In this document: positions 38,001 to 50,000 of the stretch, in pieces
Layout of the letters: each line of letters opens with the position of its first letter
Position numbering within the stretch: position 1 is the first letter of the stretch
From: Cloeon dipterum
Lineage: Eukaryota > Arthropoda > Insecta > Ephemeroptera > Baetidae
Direction of reading: 5' to 3'
DNA: 64,000 nt
Assembly (NCBI RefSeq): GCF_949628265.1
Contig: NC_088788.1
Coordinates: 8,432,001-8,496,000 of the forward strand
Position numbers and translations under genes: made by a program
The notes under the pieces: generated by a model
Told to the model about the DNA's origin: nothing
The model's database searches: none
Seen by the model: the letters and a program-made list of their open reading frames with translations, nothing else

Positions 38001-41000
38001 TCCTGGCTCACCGGCGTTTTATTGCCCAAGTTCGGGTATGTACTTGCGCTGCAGTCAGTCAGATAGCGAGTCTATATTATACATTTTTAAAAGGCAGCAG
38101 CAACAGCTCCTCCGGCACGTGTATTATGCAGTGACGCAGCAAACGAGAGCACCTTTAGCGCAGGAAGTTACGGGGTCTTTTGAAATAATTTCAACCACGG
38201 CTACGCTTTTTTAATTTTTCCCTAAAACTTGTGTCTTCAAACTATTTAAAACCACTTCAATATCCTCCTAAACGCTCCAAAATAAAATATTTGACTTTTG
38301 TTTGATGAAATTTTCTCATTTCTCGATTTTTTAAAAGTACAGGCAGCTCTTTTATTTGCATTGTATCGACTACAAAATAGTTTTTGCTCGACAATCTGTC
38401 CCGACAATTAATTTTATTTGTCAGTGGGCCATTAAAGGCAACAGAAAACTCGTTTTGATCTGAATTTTAAAATATGGTGTCCAAATCAGAATTTATCAGG
38501 GATTTAATGAGGAAAGACTAAAGACAATAGAGTCAAGAGTGTCATTTTCAAAGGCGTTTGTCCGAATTTTTTAGAATTGAATGTGAAGGGCTGTGCGTGC
38601 GTGAGATGCGTTCTTGGCCTGGAGCGGGAGAGAAAGGGACAAGAAAGAAAGACGGACGAGCGCGCGTTTCAAGCGACTCATTTGGCTGTTTGCTTTTGTG
38701 CAGTGCAGTGTGTGACAAAACGACGACGCAGCGCATATTTTAATGAATATTCACAAAAGACGGCGGCGGCAACGGCGGCGGCGGCGAGGCTTAAAGTGAG
38801 ATTTAAAGAGCGCCGCGCCGAAGAAAGCAGCGAAAGAAGCCCCGCGCTCTCTCGCGTGTGTTTGCGCAGAAACGGCATGCAGCAACGACGGCAGCGGCCG
38901 GGCCGAATATGTGAGAGTAGCGAGTAGAGAGAGACTGATGTTGCTGCATTTATTATATATGAGAAACAAGGGTGGAGCTGCTACCGCGCCGGGGACGTGC
39001 GGAAAACAGTCAGCCGCTCCAGCCCGCCCGCCCGCCGCCCTCGCCACCTCTCGCAATTCGCGTTCAGCGCATTCCTTTGAATTCGTAAATTTGACGCAAC
39101 AACGACAACAAACACTCGAATTTTTGTTTATTGGTCCTCGAAAATCTAGGGAGAAAATTTAAGAGCGAAAAATGTATATCATATTATTGCTCCAAAGATT
39201 AAATGGCAGGGCAGTCAAACTTTTTCCAAATTAAAATTCAGGAAACATTTTGTACGATAATTTTCCCGTTTAACCACCGTTGCACATAATATTATAATTA
39301 AATTGGATGCGTTGACTCAAGGAATATTCATTAAATTCTGAATTTTGAGTAATTTCCCCGAAATTTAGGCTTTTAACAACAAAATTGGCAATTTCGCGGA
39401 ATGTTTTAAAGATATATGAAGCTGAATTGAACTCAACTTTAATCAACCTACTTTGCTAAACAATCAACGTGTAGGAAATATTTTACTAGGTCAAAGGATA
39501 AGGTCACTAATATGCCATTTTGAAATTTAAATTGAATTTCAAAAAGGATTCACATTTTTTTGAGTGAATGCAAATAATTTTCTCTCGTCATTACTAAATA
39601 TCTGGTCATCCATTCATTTTAATGTAAATTTTGAGTTTTGTATAATTTTTACAAAATTTAAGTTTTAAATGTGAAAAGCTCTTTACATTTTGTCCGGAAG
39701 CATGGATAAACTCTTTTGATATTGTTCACTTTGGCATATATTTAACAAATTTCACTTTAAATATTTTATTTTGTAAAATTTTTTGTAACAGAATTATTAC
39801 AAAATAATCCAAACAAAATAAAACTATTATCACTCTAATTTAGAAATCGATATATTTCTAACAATCAACTAATTGTTTCATTTTATTTATCGGAATAAAT
39901 AATGGTTATTGGATATTTTTCTTTAAAAGTTAATTTAACCGGAAATATTCAGAAAAATTCCAACTTTTATTCCCTTTGTACATATTTCAGCTCTTTGTCA
40001 AGTCTTAATAATTTCTTATTTCTAAATTCTTGTGTTCTTCGGAATTTATCAACTATTACCTATAAAATAGCATAAATCATATTCGCGTGTATTGCATTTC
40101 GCGGCTGTTTGTCACGTCCCCGTTGTTGTGTGTCGTTCCGCTTTTGCTGCATAGTCGCTTGCTCTCTCGTTCGTTCGCTCGCTCGCTCGCTCTCAGGCTC
40201 GGCTGCTTTTTATTTACTTTTACAATCGACTTGCCTTCCGATGAGGCGGCGGCCGCGAGTGCAATTTGCATAAAACACATCCGTGCAATTGTGTCTAATG
40301 CCGCGTTCGCTCGCTCAGGCAGAGAGGTGTTCAAACAGACAGACTCGGGCAAACAATAAACACGAACCAAACGAACGAACAAACACGGAACAAACAAACG
40401 ATGTATGTATACCGACCAATCGAATGTGATCAAATCAGAAAACTGCATGCACACTGCGGTTGAAGAACGACGCAACGCTGTTTTGCCAATCAAGACTTAG
40501 AAATACACGTGTTAAAGGTTCCAAGACATTTTTCTAAAAAAACATATTTATTTTAAAAGCACTTACAGTTTTTTTAAACGTCAGGTGTAGGAAAATAAAA
40601 TCAATTATTAAAAGGCCTCTGAATTCAGCAATTATTTAACGCCGTTTTTTATTATAAAAATAATTGTTTGGATTGATTGTCAGAAAACCAAAATATTCAT
40701 TTCAAAAATACATTTTTTATGATTTGCAACAATTCAATCAATTGTTAAAACAAAATGGCGTTAATCGTTCAATTCATTTTAAGAAAAAAAGCACCAACTG
40801 GATGAAATATTGTTTGCGTCTTTTTTAAAATTCTTTTTTCTCGTCCTTCCATCCGCATGAACGGCATAAATTCTCATCTTGCTTAACAAACCAAATGCAA
40901 ATTTAATGAAGGAGTGCTGAGTTGATTTACAAAACAAATTCGACATCAGCAATTTAGCGAGTCGTTTGGCTCGAGAATAAAAAGAAAAAGTAAAAAAGAA

Positions 41001-44000
41001 TTAAGCCGTGCGCTCATTTCGGCCTGGATTTATTAGCGAGCAACTTTTTGAATAATTGTTTCTCCTCTTCGTCGTCGTCGTTGGCAGCGGCGGTGAATGC
41101 AAATTTTCGGGCGCAAACTTTGGCTAAGTGAGAGTGTAACACGCGCCAGTAAACACACGCGCGCTTTGAAAAAACAGCCCCCGGGAGGAGGCGGGGGCGG
41201 CTCCTTTCACCACCAAGATGACGACGCGGCGGCGGCCTCAAAAGCAGCAGAGATAAAAAGAAGAGAGAGAGAGAGAGAGAGCTTTGCATGAGAAAAGAAT
41301 TAGCCGAATTTCTTTTCGGCGGCAGCGCCGTCGGCTTATCTCTTTCAGAGTGAGCCAAATTCGGCGCGAGCGGCAACAATCAATCCGCAGACTCCACTTT
41401 TTTCCCTACCTCGCTCTTTATCGCATCGTCAGCGCCGCAAAAAAAAAAAAGAAACCAGCCGACAGATTTCGATTCTTCTCTTTTCTTTGAACCGTGTTTG
41501 CCAATTCGGATCAGACTCGTCGGTGCTTTTCGCGTTTTGTCTGCAGATTTGCACGTGGTGGATAACAAAAAGAAAGAAAGAAAGAAAGAAAGAAAGAGGA
41601 CATACTTTCACGGTTCCATTGTGCCAGTTAAGAAGGGTCTTGATCCGATTTTATATATTTTGTTATGTGAATTTATAAAATGTGTTATTATAAGTGTATA
41701 TAACAGTTTGAAAATTCAAAGAAAGCCGTCTAATATTTTTCTGTGCATCTGATAATATTTTCAGCTCCAAAAGTAGAACGAATCATTTAGTTTTACGACC
41801 AAATACGGCCTAAAAGCAAGAAAAATTGTCTAAAACTGCCGAAAACTGCTTGTAAAAGCCTATTATAACCATTCCAAACACGAAAAATGGTCAAACCTGG
41901 TTGTTCTTTTTTGGTATAATTCAAGTTGTCCTGGAATTTCATTTTTAACAAACGCTCATCCACTCCTGAGGGTTGAAATAGCCGATCAAATCGGTCGAAA
42001 ATTCGACAGAATGTGCCAAAAATCGGCGGAAACGCATAACCGTTAACTATGGTGGCTTTTTAAACAAACCTATATCAAAAAGTTCCACAAGAACGCCAAC
42101 GACCAATCAGAGAGAGGAGGAAGCAGCTCTCTGATTGGCTTTTTGACGTATTGCTGGACAAACAATAAGATCGAGACAGCAGCGCCACAGCGACGGCCAG
42201 CGGAGGTAGCCAGCAGCCAGTCTTGTCGCTTAATTGTGCTGGATGTCGCTGTGGCACTGCTGTCTCGAACTTAGTCCAGCACTCTGAGTCAAGAGTAAAA
42301 TAAAAACGATAAAAACATTTAGAGAATCGCTCCTTTCTCTGATTGACTGCCGGTTGCATGTTCCTGTGACACTTTTTGTTTGGTTTTGGATCGTTGGAAA
42401 CCCCCAAAATCTAACGGTTTTTACGTTACCACCAATTTTTGTCACGACTTGTCAAAGTTCCAACCATCCTGCACTAATTTGTCCCTCAGGAATCGATAGG
42501 CACTGTCAAAAAGCTTAATTCCAGTGTGATTTTTAAAGATATATTTGGCTGTAATACTTGATATGTTGCCTAAAACGAAAAAGACCGATATTTTGTTGCT
42601 AAAAACGATATTCCAATAATTGAGAGATGACTAATGTATCGAAAATGTATCTGACTTTGAGTAAATAATAAATTTATTCGAATTTATGGTAAGAGGTTCC
42701 ACAAAATATACAGCTATAAATTATTTAACATCTAAAAGGTCTTGCTACTTATTGGTGTAGTCAGTTAAAATTTGAATTTAAGCATCATTGAAACTCCGCT
42801 AAATCTTAAATTATCTTTAAAACCCTAAAATTTAAACCATAAAATATTATTTCGCCTAAAATTAATATTCATAAGTTTACTTTCTTGCTTAAAACTTGAA
42901 CATGTACACACAGTATAGGTATTGTGTGCACTCGGAGTACATCGCAGAGGGCACATATTAAACACACACACACTCGACTGTGTGCGAGGCGCACGTATAG
43001 CTATTACATATGTTATGTTTATTCCCCAAAGAACGAGAGATAGCGGGGGCATGCATGTCGAAATTTCACCCTGCACAACTATGTAGCGCACACAGAGAGC
43101 AAACTTTGCTGGCAAAGTTGGGCGAGTGTGTGTGTTTGGCCGTAATTTCGCCGATAAAGGCCGCTGATCAAAGAGCTCCATTATGCCAAATTAAAATCAG
43201 CCACTACTCGAGGACACGACTCGCAAACACCATTTCTCCCAATGCAAACAAAATTATTTTCCTGGACAATTTAAAGAAAAGCAGAAGGAACTAAATGAAA
43301 TGTTTACCGTAGGAAAGGAGCTAGAGAAGAGATTGTCTTTGGGCCTTTTTGTTATTTTGTTTGGCGAGAGAGTTGACGTGGTAGTAGAGGATTGTGCGAA
43401 TCAGCCAAAGAATCTCGGCGACGCGTAAACAAGTGCAGGGAATGTGTCAAAAACGGGCGATCGATAAGTTTGACACTGTCTTTGCCTCGCTGCGTTCTCA
43501 TCTGGCGCAAAAACAGCAAAAAGGAAAGAGAGAGAGGAAAAACTTTTATCTGGTCATTTTTTACGTCGGCCATTTCTCACTGCCGCGTGCCGAAATAAGT
43601 TTGCCTGCTCTTCCGTCGTCCCTCTCCCTCAGCTCCACCCTGTTGCCTTGCAATTAATTAATTCTTGCGGCGTCTGACGATTATTTTTTGCGAGGAAAGC
43701 GGATAATGGGTGATTTTTAGCTGTTTCGACCACTAAAACATTAAAAAACCTTTCTGCTGCTTTGCAATTTAAAAAAAAAACGCCTATGGATGAAAAATGT
43801 GTACCGCATTAAAATAATTTAGTTTTTATCATGCGTACCAATTTAGAAAAATTAAATATGTCACAAAAATACTTCTCACAATCAGACGTAAGACCGTTAG
43901 TACGTTTAGCAATGAATTAATTTATTTTTTCGTGTGTTTGCAGTTGCGAGTCTGCCGACTCGATCGTGGCGTACGTGCACATGGAGGGCCGTTCCGAGAA

Positions 44001-47000
44001 GATAGACACGTTCTGTGGAGGCCAGGTGCCGCTGCCGCTCATGTCCAGCGGCGCCCGCCTCTCGCTTGAGTTCCGCGGCCTCCACTCCTCCAGATACGTC
44101 AGGGGCTTCAAGGCCCTCTACACCTTTACAGAGAGTGAGTACCGCACACCCTGGAAACAGTTCCTAAATGCTGTTCTAAAATTTTAGTTTTGAGATAGGT
44201 ACAAATTCTCTTTGCTCTCGTTTCTACCGCGATTGGGTGAACCTATTTCGGTTTCCAGCACGTCAAACGCAATCCTTTTTCCCGCCAAGAAAGCACAAAA
44301 ACAGGTTTTTCACTGATATTGCAGTGCCAGGAATTGGAAATAAACGGTGGTGCCATCTGTTTGCTGTTCTAGACACTAACAAATATACCAAAATATCAAA
44401 TTTAAAGAATTAATTAAATGCAATGTTTTATATCTTTCAATATAAATTAATGACAAATTATTTTAGAAATTTTAGCGATTTCGCTTAGCAATTTTTTTAA
44501 CTTTAAAAAAATATAATATTTTCCTTGCGAGATTTTAAGGAAACTTCCTTCCCTTCAGGCTAATCAGTATTGAGGAAATTTCTTGATCAAGTTACATAGC
44601 ATCCGTGTTGAAAAAGATCAAAGAATCTGAGGCGTGTTGTTATCCTCATTATCCGGCGCATAGTTTGTTTGCACTTCTTGCGAAAAATTGCGAATGTTTG
44701 CTGCATCGATTTTGCCCTGGCAGAGGCTGGAGCAGCAAAGGTGTGCCCTTTAAGAATTGAGAGCCGGAGCGGCCTTATTTAATCGGGTTTAGTTCTCGCG
44801 GGAGGACGAAAAAAGAAGGCAAGCTGCGTGAACTTTATTGCTTCTTTTCAATTATTCGTCGGCTGCCGTCGGTGCTGATTGTCGGCGAAAGAAATCAGCT
44901 TAGGCCCGATTCGAAATGAATATTTTATGTGCTCACCGCCGACGACGGGAACAAAAAGCCTGTTGTTCAACTTGTTAACTCGAGTTGCAGGTGAACAAAG
45001 GAGACGCGAAGCTCTCTTTGCATGGAACGCGAACAGTCAGTTTTTCGCCGTAATTTTCCTTTTCGAACTCATTAACAATTAAGCGGCGAGCAGCGTATTT
45101 GCCGACTACTTTAAAAAGCAGCCGCATTGAATAATTAATACGGTCTGAGCTCCGTTTGCACCGCCCGGCGAAAAATATCTTCGATGGGCCCGAGCGAAAT
45201 TTGACGCTGAGAGAAGGAGGAGCCGAATAATTTTTCTTCGTGAACTTTCTTTTGCTCCTCCAGAGTTAAATAGAATGGAAAATCCTCTTACAAGGGAAAG
45301 TTTTTAAAAATTGGATATTATGAAGACAAACTCGATCTGCTTGAATGCCAAAAATTACATTTAAAAGTTTTTTTATCACGATTAAATGTTAACCAAAAAA
45401 ATTACAAACCTCGTTAATCTCAGCATTTTTCGGCTTTCCATTTTAAAACCATAAATACAAATTTGGGGGTGTGCGGGAACTGCGGAGCTTGTTTTGGTCG
45501 GCGTCGAAATTATTCCATCGGCCGCGCGCGAGACAATTTGACAATTATTCGGAACGGCGTGCGTGCGGCTGTCTCGTTAATTTTCATTCATGTATTCGTC
45601 CGAAACAGCGCAGACAAATGTGCTGTACAAGCAGCGCGTCCTTCTCTGCTCTGCGTGTGCCGACCGAAACTCGTAGCAAAGCCTGCGTCACTTGCACACT
45701 TTTGCAAAGACCGTGCGAAAATAAAAACGAATTTAAAATCGACGAATTCTATTTGAGATATTTGGGGGAAAATAAATATTACTGAATTGTTTGGAAAATT
45801 ATAACTTTCTTATCTCGAAGACTGGCAAATAAATGCGCGTAAAATGAATTAGAAATGGTGGCTTTCAGGGATTCTCGTCATTTTCACACATAAACGTCAC
45901 CTTTTAAAGATTTTGACCAAAAATATTTGGTACGAAAAAACTCAAAAAGCTGCAAGAAATCCAAAATTCGGTTCGGCAAACAGCGGTAAAGACCTTAAAA
46001 GAACATTTTTCAAGAAAATGGATCAAATGAAATATTTTTACGCCAAGAATGAACAGTAACAGGATTTCACAGTTTTACAGAAGTACCCAAAGATTGTAAA
46101 TAGACGGTGGTGTCATCTATTGCCGGCTTCAAACACTTAAAAAAGATTGATTTTGCAAAACCCTGGAAAATCCTTGTATCCTAAGTATAAAGTATTCCCT
46201 AAAGTTTAATAGATAAAACCAAAATTGACCCAATGAGTTTTAGAGAAAAGTGTCTGCAAAAAGTTAGCATTATTTTCAAATAGTGAGGCCTGTCTCCCCC
46301 TGCTTGAAATCCAATTTTATTTCCCAACAAAAGAGTTTTCCCGAATTTTCCTGTTACAATAGGTCATCTTTTGATTATTGGAATTGAAAAAATAGTGTAG
46401 AACAAATTATTGAAACAACCGCTTATTAAAGCTAACAATTCTAATAATTTCCAATTGTTACCCTGTATCAATCCACTTTAACAATAAGATTTTCTCCATT
46501 TGCCAATCCAGAAGATTAAATTTCTGCTTGACGACAATCACCTGCCGTAAAATAATTTTAAATTTTGATCTTTATGCTGTGCTCAGCAGTTTTATCTTTG
46601 GCTCAGCCAAAGTGTGTCGGTCAGGCACATCTTTCTTGCCGTGTGCCTGCGTCGTTTAGGTGTTTTAGTGCTTTCGCATCAGCAGCGAGATGTGGCAGAG
46701 GTCTCTGGCGTCTGGCAACCACCGCAATCAGGGGCAATAAAATTTTTACTGCCCGGCCACCGCAATGGCTACTCGCTTTGACTTTCTTTGCCTCCTGCTT
46801 ATCGCGCCTTGCATTTGCACACCGCAAGAAGCGCGCGCGACATGCAGAGAGAGCAAAAGCGACGTGATTATCTCCTCTCGCAGCTAAAGTATAGCGCCGG
46901 ACGCGGGCCGTGAAACTTTACTTTTATTCTCTTGGCCCGATTCTGCACTCGTACACCACAAGTGGCGCAACTTTTCCGCCTCTACCATGCATGCTCTCTC

Positions 47001-50000
47001 TCTCTCTCTCTCTGGCAGTAAAATTATTGCGCATATTTCCTGCTCTCTTTGTTTTCCAACTACTTCAGCTTGCAGATGATTTTTTATCGATTGATTTCAA
47101 GCCTCTTTGAGAAGGCGAATTGGCCTCGTCAAATTTCCATACAACGGTAGTTCATTTTTGTTTATTGGTTATTTCTCCTAGACAAATAATTAATATTAAA
47201 TAAATAGGTGAAGAAATACAGCTGAAATAAATATTTGTAAACTTCTAAATTGAAATCTTAAATGCCTCCTTAATTGCACAATTAATTGTTGTAAGAATTG
47301 ATTAAATTGTTAAAAATCAGTAACCATTTTTCTTTCAACAAAAATTTTGGTCTTCTGAAGAATGAAGCAAAACGATTCTTTAAAGTGGAATGATACTGGG
47401 CAACAATTGAAAATTATTTAAATTGTTGGATGCCTTAAACAATTGACCGATTAACAATTTGTCCAACAATTTGCAATAATAAAAAATGACCTTCCTAAAA
47501 TAAAAATTCAAATTTTGCCAATTTTCTCCAAAATTGACAGTGCTTGAATGTATTTTCTTGGAATATTCCGATTCCTCTCGTCGAGATCTGTCCAACGGTG
47601 TATACCACTTATTGGGAAACTCTTGGTTTTGAAATTAAATCGGATTTCACGTAAGGAGACAGCCATTGTCATTTAAAAAGCACGGTAACTTTCCAGCCAA
47701 TTTTCTCAAAAAAATTACAGTGCTACTTAGGTCAATTTAGGCTTTAATTAACTGAATCCTAAGGGATGAGTTTATGCATTGGCAACAAGCATTTTCCAGG
47801 CTTTTCCAGTATCATTCCTCTTTAATAAAAACATTAAAATGGCGCGTTAATCGTTCAATTCAGATGGCCTTTACTGAAAAAATATCAGAGTGTTACAAAT
47901 TGTAAGATAACCTTTGGTATATAGATAATTTTTTTTTTATCATTTTGTGCTTTTTTGTGGCAGATTTTGGGGTGAGCGGCGGTCGTCAGTTGATGGAGTA
48001 CACGTGCGGCTTCTCGTTCAACAGCTCCGAGGCTGCGAACGGCAGCTTTTCGTCGCCCAACTACCCCGGCTACTACCCCAGGGACACCGAGTGCAGCTAC
48101 CTCTTCAAGGGACGACCTGGCGAGCGGATACACCTCCACTTCACCTACTTTGATGTCGAAGGCGTCTTGCCGTAAGTCTCGCTAGATTAATTATTTTAAA
48201 TTGTCTCTCCTGAATTAAACAATCGCGAAACCATTGGGCACCAAATTCTATTTATGCTTCATAATTCAACATTATTTATTTAAATGTCTGAAATGTGATG
48301 AAAGATTTCCACCGCCATTTCAATTTCTAGAAGCAACAACTAGCCATTTCTCCAATCCTGCTGTAAAAATTATTTAAAAATTTTAATTCCGGAAGTAAAT
48401 ACTCTTTTTTAAGCCTATGATTTATTTCTTGTGCTTAAAAAACGTTTTGTAGTCGTTTAGTCTGAAAATATTCAAAGCGCGGCAGCAGTGACGGTTTTGA
48501 ACAGGGAAAGTTGAATAAGTTGCTGACCGTGGGAAAAGTTTTGAATTTGCAAAACACGCTCTCGAGGGCGATTATTCGCCAGCTTTTCATCCGGCTCTTC
48601 TCTGCTTTTGCACCCCTGCCGTGAAATTTACATTTTGCCAACTTTCTTTCGCCTCTTTTGATGTCATTCTCGAGCACTTTATTCAGGCGGCGCCTCTCTG
48701 ATGATTAGAAGAGCCTCGTCGGCGCGCAAAATTCGACGGCCGGGCGGCCAACTTTATGGAAATGCCATTAAAAAGCCTCTCTCAGGTGTCTTTTGATGAG
48801 TGTAAATGTATTCTGAAAGTTAACGAGACACCGGCCGTGCCTTTCCCCATCCTGCACTCACTCTTCTGTACACCGAAAGAAAAACTGTTAACGATGATTT
48901 AATTGCCGCCAATTCCGCCTCTTCTGCGCTCAAATTGAAAGCACATTGACTGGAAAACTCAAAAGATAAATGAATTAACCCCGCTTGGATGGTATTTTTT
49001 TTTCAAGAGCCTTTCAAATGAATAATTCCGCATACAACAATTGGACCGAAGCCGACCGGGGTTAAATATTAAGCCGAGCTCATTAGGCGAGAGTTTGTTT
49101 CTGCGAGTTGCGACCGCAACAGTTGCGAGAGAGCCGAGTACTGCCACCGCAAGCACGCGGCATGAATAAAACAACCAGACGAGCCAATTAAACGGCCGCA
49201 CTGCTCGCAAAATTTCCTGCGCCCCCACAGCCTGCCAAAGCGAAACAAACTCAATCCCAGCCTGCAACCCTTGTACCCAGCAATGATGTAACAAATCAAA
49301 TTTTTTCTCGATGGTAATTTTTTACCGTAATTCAAAACTCTTTTGTCAATAAGTTCCTCAAACAGTGGTTAAAAACCGCATTTGACGCAGTTTCTGAGCA
49401 CACCAATCGATTCTTGAGAGTGGAATTAGGTATAATGGTTATTTTTCTGACCAAAAAGTTCAGAGCGTGACGTGCGTAGCACAAGTAGGACTTTTTCCCG
49501 CCAAAACAATATGAATGAATAGAAATGCGCATGCGTCAGAGCTGGCACACGCCAACCACCGGCTGCTGGCGGCTGACGTGACGCCTCTCCTCGGCTACAC
49601 CAGCTCCAACGCATGCGCACTTCTCGCAAATAGTTCATTTTGTTTTAGCGCGAAAAAAAATTCGCACGTCGCGCTGGACTTTTTGGTGGGGAAAAAATAT
49701 CCCATTTACGGAATTCGAGCCTCAAAAATTGATTAGTGTGCTCAGAAACTTCGTCAAAGACAGTCTTTAAATAAATCGATAGCTTTTTGGCTCTTTCTAC
49801 GCAGAAAATTATTCCAAAATGGCCGCTGTCAGACCCTGACTGCAACCCCGAGATTTTTTGGCGCTAAATATTTAAAGAACTGCAAGACAAGAAAATAAAA
49901 TCTTTGCTGTCTCGTTACTACCGCGATTGGCCGAATATGTTCACGTCAAGAATGCACAGTAACTGGATTTTAAATCTGAAATCGCGCCCGAAAATTACCC

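Larger units (their letters stand above)
29109..43943 (+). other. CUB gene intron 2, 14.8 kb, with repeats
   Basis: This intron splits CUB1 between HE and DC. It contains three repeat copies listed separately (31448-31887, 37131-37515, 41975-42490), a decayed hAT-like element (35765-36120) and several microsatellites. AT-rich stretches alternate with moderately GC-rich patches (about 30.3-31.1, 33.6-34.0, 34.5-35.0, 38.6-39.1, 40.1-40.4 and 41.0-41.5 kb). I find no convincing nested gene apart from a weak minus-strand exon candidate at 29336-29479. Confidence 0.7.
44135..47963 (+). other. CUB gene intron 3
   Basis: Intron of 3.8 kb between CUB1 and CUB2. It holds two half-copies of MITE family 1 (listed separately), a (CT)n tract at about 46994-47013 and mixed AT-rich sequence. 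No gene is recognised. Confidence 0.7.

Noticed and set aside
40077..40493. 138-residue minus-strand open frame in CUB intron 2
   Set aside because: Repetitive Ser/Arg/Glu content comes from CGCTCGCTCG-type low-complexity DNA. No motif and no splice partner.
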